Shown piece after piece: positions 25,756 through 34,408 of a stretch of DNA of 61,381 nt. The notes beneath the pieces are model-generated. The model saw nothing but the letters and a program-made list of their open reading frames with translations, did no database searches and was not told where the DNA came from. Position numbers and translations under genes: made by a program. The stretch is from Actinotalea endophytica (GTDB taxonomy: Bacteria > Actinomycetota > Actinomycetes > Actinomycetales > Cellulomonadaceae), in the NCBI RefSeq assembly GCF_025717005.1, contig NZ_JAOVZU010000015.1, positions 1 to 61,381 of the forward strand. The letters run 5' to 3'. The first letter of the stretch is position 1. Each line of letters begins with the position of its first letter.

Positions 25756-25920
25756 GCGAGGCTCCTCCAGGTCGTTCGTGTGCTCCGCTGTCGGGCGGGC
25801 ATCTGCAGCCCCCACTCTGCCCCTGTGGGCGCGACGTCGCGAGGCGAACGGCAGCGAGTCTCGTCTGTCGATCATGGACGTGGGACGCGCGGTCACGTGC
25901 TGCCGCCCGGGCGGCATGCG

Positions 25921-25956
25921 ACGAGGGGCGCCGGGTCGGTCCCCGGCGCCCCTCGT
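25921..25956 (-). terminator. Strong hairpin terminator downstream of qcrB
   Basis: A perfect 15-bp stem (ACGAGGGGCGCCGGG at 25921-25935 with its complement at 25942-25956) and 6-nt loop lie 20 bp after the qcrB stop. It ends the ctaE-qcrCAB transcript ahead of the sodA promoter, which must lie in 25770-25920. Confidence 0.85.
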
Positions 25957-25976
25957 CCGCGCTCTGCTGCTGGTGG

Positions 25977-27665
25977 TCAGCCCTGGTGTACCGAGGCCGG
26001 GCTGCTCGAGCCGATCGCCGGCGTCTCGTCGTGCTCACCCGCGGTGAGCTGGTCGTGTGCACCGTGCGCCTGGGCGGCGGCCAGCTCCGCCGGGGTGACC
26101 GGCTCGACCCGGTCGGCGTAGAAGAAGCGCGAGACCTTCGCCCGCAGGGCGTCGCTCCGGTAGCCGGGTCGACGGACCCCGCGCGCGTCCTCGGCCGGGA
26201 GCAGCGGCAGGGGCCGCCGCGGGTCGTGCTGAACCCGGATCCAGCGCTCCTGCTCGTCGAGCGGCCGGTGCACCTCGATGTACTCGCCGTCCTCGAACCG
26301 CACGATCTGGCCCGTCTCGTGCCCGTGCAGCACGAGCTCGCGATCCTTGCGCTGCAGGCCGAGGCAGATCCGCTTGGTGGCCCAGAACGTGACCACCGGC
26401 AGCACGAACACCAGGATCCGGAACGTCCAGGTGATCGCGTTGATCGACATGTGGAAGTGGGTCGCGATGAGGTCGTTCGAGCCCGCGAGGATGAGCACCG
26501 TGAACCCGGTGAGCATCGACACGCCGAGCGCGGTGCGGACCGGAGCGTTGCGGGGCCGGTCGGCGAGGTGGTGCTCACGCTTGTCGCCCGTGGCCCAGGC
26601 CTCGATGAACGGGTAGAGCGCGAGCGGGCCCAGCAGCGCCACGGGGACGATCATCGCCGGGATGATCACGTTGAGCGGGATCGTGAACCCGGCGATCACC
26701 ACCTCGAAGAAGCCGGGTGTGAGCCGTAGCGCACCCTCGAGGAAGAGCATGTACCAGTCGGGCTGCGCCCCTGCGGACACCGGTGACGGGTCGTAGGGCC
26801 CGTAGTTCCACACCGGGTTGATCGTCATCGTCGCGCCCATCAGCGCCAGGACGCCGAAGACGATGAGGAAGAAGCCGGCCTGCTTGGCCATGTACACCGG
26901 GAAGATCGGGTAGCCGACGACGTTCTTCTCCGTGCGGCCGCCGCCCGGGAACTGGGTGTGCTTGTGCAGCACGACCAGGAACAGGTGCAGGCCGATGAGC
27001 GCCAGGATCAGGCCGGGCACGAGCAGGATGTGCACGGTGAACAGCCGCGGGATGATGTGCGTGCCGGGGAACTCCCCGCCGAACAGGAAGTACGACATGT
27101 AGGTGCCGATGATCGGCACGCCCTTGGTGATGCCCTCGGTGATCCGCAGGCCGTTGCCGGACAGGACGTCGTCCGGCAGCGAGTAGCCGGAGAAGCCGGC
27201 CGCGAGGCCGAGGACCATCAGCGTGAAGCCGACCAGCCAGTTGATCTCGCGGGGCTTGCGGAAGGCGCCGGTGAAGAACACCCGCATCATGTGCGTGACG
27301 ATCGCCGCCATGAAGACCAGCGCCGCCCAGTGGTGGATCTGGCGCATCAGCAGCCCGCCGGTGACCTCGAACGACAGGTCGAGCGTGGAGGCGAAGGCGC
27401 GGGACATCTGCACGCCGTCCATCGCCGCCAGCGGACCGGTGTAGGTCACCTCGTCCATGCTCGGGACGAAGAAGAGCGCGAGGAACGTCCCGGTGGCCAG
27501 CAGGATGATGAACGAGAACAGTGCGATCTCGCCGAGCAGGAACGACCAGTGGTCCGGGAAGATCTTGCGCGCGAAGCCCTTGATCGCCGTGGCGATCCCG
27601 GTGCGCTGGTCGAGGTAGTCCGCCGTCGCCGCCGCAGCGCTGGCGGCCGGAGTCGAGGTGCTCAC
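25977..27665 (-). CDS. qcrB: Cytochrome bc1 complex cytochrome b subunit
   Basis: Di-haem, menaquinol-oxidising membrane subunit of complex III, 562 residues. The N-terminal b6-like half has paired haem histidines (RQIHHWAAL and [10 protein letters not shown] regions), and the Qo-site sequence begins with [15 protein letters not shown] long C-terminal cytosolic extension of about 120 residues, typical of actinobacteria, follows the last helix. GTG 27665 overlaps the qcrA stop by 4 bp. It is the last gene of ctaE-qcrC-qcrA-qcrB and is followed by a strong hairpin. Confidence 0.95.
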   Translation of the reverse strand: MSTSTPAASAAAATADYLDQRTGIATAIKGFARKIFPDHWSFLLGEIALFSFIILLATGTFLALFFVPSMDEVTYTGPLAAMDGVQMSRAFASTLDLSFEVTGGLLMRQIHHWAALVFMAAIVTHMMRVFFTGAFRKPREINWLVGFTLMVLGLAAGFSGYSLPDDVLSGNGLRITEGITKGVPIIGTYMSYFLFGGEFPGTHIIPRLFTVHILLVPGLILALIGLHLFLVVLHKHTQFPGGGRTEKNVVGYPIFPVYMAKQAGFFLIVFGVLALMGATMTINPVWNYGPYDPSPVSAGAQPDWYMLFLEGALRLTPGFFEVVIAGFTIPLNVIIPAMIVPVALLGPLALYPFIEAWATGDKREHHLADRPRNAPVRTALGVSMLTGFTVLILAGSNDLIATHFHMSINAITWTFRILVFVLPVVTFWATKRICLGLQRKDRELVLHGHETGQIVRFEDGEYIEVHRPLDEQERWIRVQHDPRRPLPLLPAEDARGVRRPGYRSDALRAKVSRFFYADRVEPVTPAELAAAQAHGAHDQLTAGEHDETPAIGSSSPASVHQG

Positions 27666-28684
27666 TTCAGACGCTCCCAGAAGCTCGGGCCGATGGGCTC
27701 GTGGAAGTCGGACTGGGCCACGAGGTAGCCCTCGTCGTCGACCGTGATGGGCAGCTGCGGCAACGGCCGGTCAGCGGGGCCGAAGACGACCTTCGCGCCG
27801 TCGGCGATGTCGAACGTCGACTGGTGGCACGGGCACAGCAGGTGGTGGGTCTGCTGCTCGTACAGCGCGACCGGGCACCCGACGTGGGTGCAGATCTTCG
27901 AGTAGGCGACGATCCCCTGGTAGGACCAGTCCTTGCGGTCGTCGGCCTCCTTGAGGTCGCGCGGGTCCATCCGGATGAGCAGCACGACTGCCTTGGCCTT
28001 CTCCTCCAGGACGTCCTCGACCTCGGACAGGCCGTCCGGGATGACGTGCACCGCCGACCCCACGGTGACGTCCGACGCCTTGATCGGCTCGCCGGACGGG
28101 TCGTGGGTCAGGCGCAGGCCCTGCTTCCACATCGTGTGGCGGAACTTCGAGACGTTCCAGTCGCCGCCGACCGAGCCGATCAGCGGCACCGCGAAGCCCA
28201 GCGGGGCCAGGGCGAGGGCCGAGATCATCGCGCCCTTGAGCGCGCCGCGCCGCGACAGGTTCGTGTCCTCGGCGCCCTCCTTGAGCATCGCGACCGCCTC
28301 CTCGCGGGTCGCGCGGTCGCTCGCCTGCGGGTGGCGGTACTCGACCTTCTCGTGGTCGTTCATCAGGGCCTTCGACCAGTGGATCGCCGCGATCCCGGCG
28401 GCGCCGAACGCAACCGCGAGACCGAGCCCGATCAGCAGGGTCGACAACCGGATGCTCGCGACCGTCTCGCCCGGCGGCACCGCGAAGTACGCGACGAGGG
28501 CGCCGATGGTGCCGAGCGCCGAGAGCCCGAAGAGTCCCGTGATGATCCGTGCAGCGCGCTTCTCGGCCGCCGGGTCGGTGTCGGTCAGCCGCGCGTGGTG
28601 CTCGGGCAGGCCGGGGTTCTCGAACCGCTCGGGGAGCCGGTTCCGGTCGACGGGGAGGCCGACCTCGGTCGACTCGTCGCTCAT
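27662..28684 (-). CDS. qcrA: Cytochrome bc1 complex Rieske iron-sulfur subunit
   Basis: A 340-residue actinobacterial Rieske protein with three N-terminal membrane helices (about 47-67, 79-101 and 152-172) and a C-terminal [2Fe-2S] domain. The cluster ligands are in CTHVGC and CPCHQSTFD; the cysteines not used as ligands form the usual disulfide. A twin-arginine-like SRRGALKGAM precedes the third helix, consistent with Tat-dependent translocation of the Rieske domain. ATG 28684 overlaps the qcrC stop by 4 bp and the stop overlaps qcrB. Confidence 0.95.
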   Translation of the reverse strand: MSDESTEVGLPVDRNRLPERFENPGLPEHHARLTDTDPAAEKRAARIITGLFGLSALGTIGALVAYFAVPPGETVASIRLSTLLIGLGLAVAFGAAGIAAIHWSKALMNDHEKVEYRHPQASDRATREEAVAMLKEGAEDTNLSRRGALKGAMISALALAPLGFAVPLIGSVGGDWNVSKFRHTMWKQGLRLTHDPSGEPIKASDVTVGSAVHVIPDGLSEVEDVLEEKAKAVVLLIRMDPRDLKEADDRKDWSYQGIVAYSKICTHVGCPVALYEQQTHHLLCPCHQSTFDIADGAKVVFGPADRPLPQLPITVDDEGYLVAQSDFHEPIGPSFWERLK

Positions 28685-29466
28685 GAGGACTTCGCTCCGA
28701 TCCAGACGGCGGCACCGATCAGCAGGCCGATCCCGATGACCCAGGCCCACAGACCCTCGGCGACCGGGCCGAGCGAGCCGAGCGTGAGGCCGCCGGGGGA
28801 GCCCTGCTGCTGGGCGTCGAGGTACGCGATGATGTCCCGCTTCTCCTCGGGGGTGATCGTCGCGTCGTTGAAGACCGGCATCGACTGCGGGCCGGTGACC
28901 ATCGCCTCGTAGATGGTCCGGGGCGCCGACTCCGAGAGGTTCGGCGCGTACTTGCCCTGGGACAGTGCGCCGCCCTGGCCGACCGAGCCGTGGCACATGG
29001 CGCAGTTCGTCCGGAACAGCTCCATGCCGTTCGCCGCGTCGCCGAGGGCCGGGTCGACGGCCTCGTCCGACGGCACGGACGGCCCGGCGCCCAGCGAGGC
29101 GACCCACGCGGCCATCTGGCGGATCTGCTCGTCGGTGAAGATCGGCACCTTGGACGGCGCCTGCGCGCCGTTGGCCATCATCGGCATCCGACCGGTGGAG
29201 ACCTGGAAGTCGACGGCCGCCGCGCCCACCCCGATCAGGGACGGTGCGATCCCGTCCCGCCCGGCGGCGTCCACACCGTGGCAGGTCGAGCAGTTCGCCC
29301 GGAACAGGTTGGAGCCTGCGGTCAGGTCGTCCTCGGACGGCGCCGCGGCTGCCTGCGCGGAGCTCGGCGAGAAGGCGGCGTAGAGCACGCCGGTGACCAG
29401 CAGAGCAAGCGCCAGGAGCACCACGGGAGCGAACCGGTGGTGCCGGTGGGCGGCGATCGCCTTCAC
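28681..29466 (-). CDS. qcrC: Di-haem cytochrome c subunit of the bc1 complex
   Basis: A 261-residue membrane-anchored cytochrome with two haem c domains (CSTCHG near residue 59 and CAMCHG near residue 160). An N-terminal hydrophobic segment (residues about 10-32) and a C-terminal helix (LWAWVIGIGLLIGAAVWIG) flank them. In actinobacteria it replaces soluble cytochrome c and hands electrons straight to CtaC in the III-IV supercomplex. ATG 29466 has GGGACC/GAACGGGA upstream. It lies 72 bp after ctaE and overlaps qcrA. Confidence 0.95.
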   Translation of the reverse strand: MKAIAAHRHHRFAPVVLLALALLVTGVLYAAFSPSSAQAAAAPSEDDLTAGSNLFRANCSTCHGVDAAGRDGIAPSLIGVGAAAVDFQVSTGRMPMMANGAQAPSKVPIFTDEQIRQMAAWVASLGAGPSVPSDEAVDPALGDAANGMELFRTNCAMCHGSVGQGGALSQGKYAPNLSESAPRTIYEAMVTGPQSMPVFNDATITPEEKRDIIAYLDAQQQGSPGGLTLGSLGPVAEGLWAWVIGIGLLIGAAVWIGAKSS

Positions 29467-29538
29467 GAACGGGACCTCGTCTCTGGCTCAGCGGGAAGGG
29501 GGACGGTCAACGGGGCGAGCGTTCGTGGCATCGGCCGG

Positions 29539-30186
29539 TCACCGGATCAGGTAGATCGAGGCGAACAGCGCGATCCAGACCACGTCGACGAAGTGCCAGT
29601 AGTACGACACCACGATCGTCGTGGTGGCCTCGTGGTGGCCGAAGCGCTTGGCGCGGAACGACCGGCCCAGCACGAACAGGAAGGCGATCAGGCCACCCAG
29701 CACGTGCAGGCCGTGGAACCCGGTCGCCAGGTAGAACACCGAGCCGTAGGGGCTCGAGGAGATCGTCAGCCCCTCGTGCACGAGGGCCGCGTACTCGAAC
29801 ACCTGGCCGGCGACGAAGAACCCGCCCATCAGGAACGTCAGGGTGATCCACTCCTGCATGCCCCAACGGCCGACCTGCCAGATCTTGCCGGTCCGGCCGG
29901 GCTGGAACCGCTCGGCCGCCCCGACGCCCATCTGGCACGTGATCGAGCTCGACACCAGCACGAGGGTGTTGATCGTCGAGAACGTCAGGTTGAGCTTGCC
30001 GGACTCGATCGGCCAGATCTCGGGGACCGTGGACCGGATCGTGAAGTACATCGCGAACAGGCCGGCGAAGAACATCAGCTCGCTCGCCAGCCACACGATC
30101 GTCCCGACGGAGACCGGGTTCGGGCGGTGGACGCTCAGCTCTGGGCGCAGGGGCGCGGTGACGGCAGCGGTGGACACGTCGGTCAT
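29539..30186 (-). CDS. ctaE: Cytochrome c oxidase subunit III
   Basis: A 215-residue membrane subunit of the aa3 oxidase with five to six helices. Family motifs are [15 protein letters not shown] near the start, [10 protein letters not shown] and [18 protein letters not shown] at the C-terminus. It is the first gene of the ctaE-qcrCAB operon, giving co-expression of complexes III and IV. ATG 30186 is chosen because homologues begin with a short hydrophilic tail such as TDVSTAAV. The upstream region holds an inverted repeat GGTCCTAAGACC (30211-30222) overlapping a possible promoter. Confidence 0.94.
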   Translation of the reverse strand: MTDVSTAAVTAPLRPELSVHRPNPVSVGTIVWLASELMFFAGLFAMYFTIRSTVPEIWPIESGKLNLTFSTINTLVLVSSSITCQMGVGAAERFQPGRTGKIWQVGRWGMQEWITLTFLMGGFFVAGQVFEYAALVHEGLTISSSPYGSVFYLATGFHGLHVLGGLIAFLFVLGRSFRAKRFGHHEATTTIVVSYYWHFVDVVWIALFASIYLIR

Positions 30187-30210
30187 TATTGCGGAGATCG
30201 GCGTTTTGTG

Positions 30211-30228
30211 GGTCCTAAGACCTAGATT
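30211..30228. promoter_or_regulatory. Inverted repeat in the ctaE / pseudo-receiver intergenic region
   Basis: GGTCCTAAGACC at 30211-30222 is a perfect 12-bp palindrome, and TAGATT follows at 30223-30228 on the plus strand. The 162-bp gap between the divergent genes has its most AT-rich DNA here. It could be an operator or the overlap of two -10 elements. Seen in sequence; the regulator is unknown. Confidence 0.35.
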
Positions 30229-30348
30229 CGGCGCGGGCGAGTTGTGGGCGTGACGTCCGCAGAGCCGCGTCGGGCGCGTGACGCTCGCGGGTCGTGGAAG
30301 GATGCCGGTGCACGAGAGCCCGGACGAGCACGGACGAGTGAGGCACGC

Positions 30349-30786
30349 ATGGCGAGCAGCGAGGGTGAGACCTGGGTCGGCGAGGAGGAGCCCGCGCCGG
30401 AGTCGGTGCGCATCCTGCTCTACAGCGATCACGTCGAGACCCGGGCCCAGGTCCGGGGTGCGATCGGTGACCGCGTCGCCGCGGACCTGCCGCCGGTGGA
30501 GTGGGTCGAGGCCGCGACCCAGCCGGTCGCGCTGGCTCAGGCCGAGGCCGGCGGCTTCGACCTGCTGATCCTGGACGGCGAGGCCGGCAAGGCCGGTGGC
30601 ATGGGGCTGTGCCGCCAGCTCAAGGACGAGGTCTACGCGCTGCCGCCGGTGCTCCTGCTCATCGCGCGGCCCCAGGACGCCTGGCTGGCCTCCTGGTCGG
30701 AGGCCGACGAGGTGGTCGCCCAGCCGCTCGACCCGTTCGACTTCGCCGAGACGGTCGCAGCCATGCTGCGCACGGTGCGCGCGTGA
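30349..30786 (+). CDS. Receiver-like (pseudo-receiver) protein upstream of trpD
   Basis: A 145-residue protein with a response-regulator receiver fold but no output domain. The phospho-acceptor equivalent is Asp in [10 protein letters not shown], but the conserved Thr/Ser becomes Ala (LLLIARP) and the conserved Lys-Pro becomes Gln-Pro (VAQPLDPF), so normal phosphorylation-driven switching is doubtful. ATG 30349 is the only sensible start. The stop overlaps the trpD GTG by 4 bp. The role is unknown; the coupling to trpD and divergence from ctaE are the only hints. Confidence 0.75.
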   Translation: MASSEGETWVGEEEPAPESVRILLYSDHVETRAQVRGAIGDRVAADLPPVEWVEAATQPVALAQAEAGGFDLLILDGEAGKAGGMGLCRQLKDEVYALPPVLLLIARPQDAWLASWSEADEVVAQPLDPFDFAETVAAMLRTVRA

Positions 30787-31832
30787 CCGACGCGCTGAGC
30801 TGGCCCGGGCTGCTGCGCACGCTGCTGGCCGGCCAGGACCTGGACGCCGAGGCGACCGCCTGGGCGATGGACCAGGTCATGTCCGGCGAGGCGACGCCGG
30901 TCCAGCTGGCCGGCTTCCTGGTCGCGCTGCGCGCCAAGGGCGAGACGGTCGACGAGCTCACCGGCCTGGCCGACGCGATGCTCGCGCACGCGCTGCGGAT
31001 CGAGGTCCCCGGCCCCGCGGTCGACATCGTCGGCACGGGCGGCGACATGCACCACACCGTGAACGTGTCGACGATGGCCGCCCTGGTCGTGGCGGGCACG
31101 GGCGTCCGGGTGGTCAAGCACGGCAACCGGGCGGCCACGTCGTCCTCCGGCAGCTCCGACGTGCTCGAGGCGCTCGGGCTGCGGCTCGACCTCGAGCCTG
31201 CGCGGGTCGCCGAGCTGGCCACCGAGGCGGGCATCACGTTCTGTTTCGCCGCGGTCTTCCACCCCTCCATGCGGTACGCCGCGCCGACCCGGCGCGAGCT
31301 CGGCGTGCCCACCGCGTTCAACGTGCTCGGCCCGTTGACGAACCCCGCCCAGCCGCACGCCTATGCGATCGGCTGCCCGGACCCGCGGCTCGCCCCGCTG
31401 ATGGCCGGCGTGCTCGCGGGCCGCGGCGTCGACGCGCTGGTGTTCCGCGGCCACGAAGGTCTGGACGAGCTCGCCGCCAACGGCCCCGCCGACGTCTGGT
31501 GGGTGCACGACGGTCGGGTCGACCACACGGTCGTGGACCCGGTCGCCGACCTGGGTCTGTCGCCCGTGGCCCTGGCGGACCTGCGTGGCGGCGACCCCGA
31601 GTTCAACGCCGACGTGGTCCGGCGGGTGCTCGCCGGCGAGCCCGGCCCGGTGCGGGACACCGTGGTGCTCAACGCCGCCGCGGCGCTGGTGGCCGACGGG
31701 ACGTTGCCGGGCACCGCGGACGGCGACCTCGTCGCACGGCTCCGCAAGGGCCTGGAGCACGCGGCGGCCGCCGTGGACACCGGCGCCGCAGCAGCCGCTC
31801 TCGAGCGCTGGGTGGCCGCCTCCCGGCGCTGA
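30783..31832 (+). CDS. trpD: Anthranilate phosphoribosyltransferase
   Basis: Transfers phosphoribosyl from PRPP to anthranilate in tryptophan synthesis. PRPP-binding motifs are [14 protein letters not shown] (usually GTGGDGxxT; Met and His vary here), [19 protein letters not shown] and the metal-binding DE pair in the GHEGLDELA region. Length 349 aa is typical of the family. GTG 30783 overlaps the pseudo-receiver stop by 4 bp. The gene is monocistronic with respect to trp biosynthesis, since no other trp gene is nearby, as at the mycobacterial Rv2192c locus. Confidence 0.94.
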   Translation: MTDALSWPGLLRTLLAGQDLDAEATAWAMDQVMSGEATPVQLAGFLVALRAKGETVDELTGLADAMLAHALRIEVPGPAVDIVGTGGDMHHTVNVSTMAALVVAGTGVRVVKHGNRAATSSSGSSDVLEALGLRLDLEPARVAELATEAGITFCFAAVFHPSMRYAAPTRRELGVPTAFNVLGPLTNPAQPHAYAIGCPDPRLAPLMAGVLAGRGVDALVFRGHEGLDELAANGPADVWWVHDGRVDHTVVDPVADLGLSPVALADLRGGDPEFNADVVRRVLAGEPGPVRDTVVLNAAAALVADGTLPGTADGDLVARLRKGLEHAAAAVDTGAAAAALERWVAASRR

Positions 31833-31884
31833 CCCGCCGCCGGAGCCGTTCGCGTGCGGGCCAGGGCCGTCCAGCGGTGGGCCG

Positions 31885-32163
31885 TCAGCCGAGACCGAGG
31901 GCGAAGGCGGCTTCGAGGTCGCCGCGCGAGTAGGCGCGGAAGGCGATGTAGGTCTGCGTGCGGAGCACGCCGTCAACCTTGGACACGCGGTCCGCGATGA
32001 CGTCGGCGAGCTGCTCGTGCTCGCGGACACGCACCATCGCGATCAGGTCGGTCTCACCGGTCACCGAGTAGACCTCGGACACGCCGGGCAGGTCCGCGAC
32101 GGCCTGGGCGACCTCGGGGATCCGTCCGGGGTCGGTGTCGATGTGCACGATCGCGGTGATCAT
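31885..32163 (-). CDS. Stand-alone Lrp/AsnC ligand-binding (RAM) domain protein
   Basis: A 92-residue protein consisting only of the RAM domain (MITAIVHIDTDPGRIPEVA, then the central VSEVYSVTGETDLIAMV, typical of AsnC/Lrp C-terminal domains) with no helix-turn-helix. Such proteins bind amino acids and may oligomerise with full-length Lrp regulators. ATG 32163 follows GAGAGGG by 6 nt. It lies 29 bp downstream of the exonuclease gene on the same strand and ends 52 bp from trpD, to which it is convergent. Amino-acid sensing near trpD is suggestive only. Confidence 0.82.
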   Translation of the reverse strand: MITAIVHIDTDPGRIPEVAQAVADLPGVSEVYSVTGETDLIAMVRVREHEQLADVIADRVSKVDGVLRTQTYIAFRAYSRGDLEAAFALGLG

Positions 32164-32192
32164 GGTTGCCCTCTCGCTCGGTTGCCGGACCA

Positions 32193-34070
32193 TCATGCCG
32201 CGCCGTCCGCGGTCTCGCGGTCGGCGGGTCCGGGCGCGCCGTCGTCGGCCGCCGCGTCGGCGAGGGCGACGACGAGCGGGTCGTCCGCGTCGCGTCCCCA
32301 TGCGCGATCGGCGACCTCGGGCTGGACGAGCAGGCGAGCGCCGATCGTCGCCGCCGTCGCGCCGGGCGCCCGGAGGCGTTCGGCGCCACGGACCGGGCTC
32401 GCCCAGCCCTCGTCGACCTCCACCAGCCGGACACCCGGCTCGTCGAGCCAGCCGAGCAGGATCTCGGTCTCCTCGGGGTGCGCGGCCGTGGCGGGTGCCA
32501 CGGGTGCGTCCACGTGCTCGGCGGCGGACACGAGCGAGGGGATCACGGCGCGCGGGTCGACGCCGCGCGGCGCGGCTGCCGTCGCGGCGAGCCGTCCGTG
32601 GCGGACCACGACGAGCTCCCAGCCGCCGTCCTTGCGACGCGCGGCGACGAGCTCGCGGTGCCGCGCAGCCCGGGCGGATCGTTGGGCCCGTGCCGCACCG
32701 CGGAGGAACGCCTCGAGCCGGTCCCGCACGACGGCCGCCTCCTCGAACCGCTCCTGCGCGACCAGGCGTGCGATCCGCTCCGCGTGCCGGTCGACCACCG
32801 GCTGGGGGTCGACCGTCATGGCGGTGCGCACCCGGTCCACGAGCCGGCCGTACTCGTCGGGGTCGGTTCCGCCGATGCACGGGGCGGAGCACCGACCCAT
32901 CCCCGCGAGCGCGCACGGGCTCGCGTCCGGCGCGGCGTCGCGCGGGAGCCTGGCGGTGCACCGCCGCAGGTCGAACGTCGACTGCAGCGCCTCGAGTGCC
33001 TGCTGGGCCGCGGCACGGCTGCTGAAGGGACCGATGTGCGCCTCGGTCTCGTCCCGCCCGCGCTCGCGGCGGACCTCACGCACCACGGACAGCCGGGGGA
33101 ACGGCTCGGCGGTGAGTCGCACCCACGGCATCCGTTCGGGGAACCGGGAACGCCGGTTGTACCTGGGGGAGTGCTCGGCGATGAGCCGGAGCTCGCGCAC
33201 CCGCGCCTCGAGCACCGTCGCGCAGACCACCGGGACGACGCGCTCGGCGATGCCGACCATCTCGGTGATCCTCCGGCGGTGCTCGGCGGCCGTGAAGTAG
33301 GAGCGCACGCGGGTCCGGATCGACGTCGCGGTGCCGACGTAGAGGACCTCGCCGCGCGGACCGATGAACTCGTACACGCCCGGCGCGTCCGGCAGGCCGT
33401 CGGCGAGGTGGCGCTTCTTGCGGCGTTCCGGGGGCACGGGGTCGGTCGCCGTGGCGAGGTCCTCGAGATGCGTGATCCCGAGGGGACCGAGCCTGCTGAG
33501 CAGCGCGTGCAGCACGTCGACGGTCGCGCGGGCGTCCGACAACGCGCGGTGGTCGGGAGTGACGGTGGCGTGGAAGTAGGCGGCGAGCGTCGCGAGCTTG
33601 TGGTTGCGGACCTCGTCGCGGGTCACCGCGCGGCGGGCCAGCGCCACGGTGTCGAGCACGGGGAAGCCGGGCCAAGGGTGCTCGAGCTCGCGTGCGGCGG
33701 CCTTGAGGAAGCCGACGTCGAAGTTCGCGTTGTGCGCCACGAGGACGGCCCCCGCGGCGAACTCGAGGAACGCCGGGAGGACCGAGCCGATGCCGGGCGC
33801 GGCAGCGACCATCGACGTGGTGATGCCGGTCAGGGCCGTGATCTGGGCGGGTACCGGTCCGCCCGGGTTCACCAGGGTCTGGAACTCGCCGAGCACCTCG
33901 CCGCCACGGACCTTGACCGCTCCGATCTCGGTGATCGCGCACGACGAGGGCGAGCCCCCGGTGGTCTCGAGGTCCACCACGACGAACGTCACCTCGGACA
34001 GCGGCGTGCCCATGTCGTCGAGCGTCGGCTGGACGGGAGTCCCGTCGACCGGGGTCGCGGCGGTGGGCAT
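32193..34070 (-). CDS. DEDDh exonuclease fused to a UvrC-like GIY-YIG nuclease
   Basis: A 625-residue fusion. Residues about 25-190 form a DnaQ-like 3'-5' exonuclease with VVVDLETTG (ExoI), VAHNANFDVGFL (ExoII) and HRALSDARATVD (ExoIII). Residues about 225-305 are a GIY-YIG domain (PGVYEFIG, then YVGTATSIRTRVRSYF), as in UvrC and Cho. The remaining third resembles the middle of UvrC, including a Cys cluster in ASPCALAGMGRCSAPC, but has no RNase-H or HhH domains. Rv2191 is the likely mycobacterial counterpart (memory). ATG 34070 is preceded by TACCGT with 6 nt between. Probable role: processing of damaged DNA; unproven. Confidence 0.87.
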   Translation of the reverse strand: MPTAATPVDGTPVQPTLDDMGTPLSEVTFVVVDLETTGGSPSSCAITEIGAVKVRGGEVLGEFQTLVNPGGPVPAQITALTGITTSMVAAAPGIGSVLPAFLEFAAGAVLVAHNANFDVGFLKAAARELEHPWPGFPVLDTVALARRAVTRDEVRNHKLATLAAYFHATVTPDHRALSDARATVDVLHALLSRLGPLGITHLEDLATATDPVPPERRKKRHLADGLPDAPGVYEFIGPRGEVLYVGTATSIRTRVRSYFTAAEHRRRITEMVGIAERVVPVVCATVLEARVRELRLIAEHSPRYNRRSRFPERMPWVRLTAEPFPRLSVVREVRRERGRDETEAHIGPFSSRAAAQQALEALQSTFDLRRCTARLPRDAAPDASPCALAGMGRCSAPCIGGTDPDEYGRLVDRVRTAMTVDPQPVVDRHAERIARLVAQERFEEAAVVRDRLEAFLRGAARAQRSARAARHRELVAARRKDGGWELVVVRHGRLAATAAAPRGVDPRAVIPSLVSAAEHVDAPVAPATAAHPEETEILLGWLDEPGVRLVEVDEGWASPVRGAERLRAPGATAATIGARLLVQPEVADRAWGRDADDPLVVALADAAADDGAPGPADRETADGAA

Positions 34071-34177
34071 GGCGTCACGGTAGGAGCGGGGTGCGACACG
34101 CACCGGCGTGACACGCGGGCCGCCGGCGTCAGCCGGCGGACCCGGGCGTGTCGGACCCGATGGCTAGCGTGCCGGAC

Positions 34178-34402
34178 ATGTTCATCGACTGCGGGCAGTG
34201 CGCGGTGCGGGGCGATGCCTGCGCCGACTGCGTGGTGACCTTCCTGACCATCGGCGCGCCCGAGCGGGACGTCGAGACCCCCGGCGTCGCGAGCGCGACC
34301 GCCGCGGACCTCGACGCCGCCGAGCGGCGGGCGATCTCCGTCCTGGCGCGGTCCGGCCTCGTGCCGCCGCTACGGCTCGAGGACCGGCGTGAGGCGATCT
34401 AG
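34178..34402 (+). CDS. Small double-CXXC (zinc-ribbon-like) protein
   Basis: A 74-residue protein whose N-terminus holds two CXXC motifs in CGQC and CADC (Cys5, 8, 15, 18), most likely binding one zinc ion, followed by a helical C-terminal half (ATAADLDAAERRAISVLAR). Function unknown. ATG 34178 is preceded by TAGCGT (34165-34170) with 7 nt between, so the in-frame ATGs further upstream are rejected. It is divergent from the exonuclease gene and ends 6 bp from the convergent acyl-CoA ligase. Confidence 0.75.
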   Translation: MFIDCGQCAVRGDACADCVVTFLTIGAPERDVETPGVASATAADLDAAERRAISVLARSGLVPPLRLEDRREAI

Positions 34403-34408
34403 CCGGGC

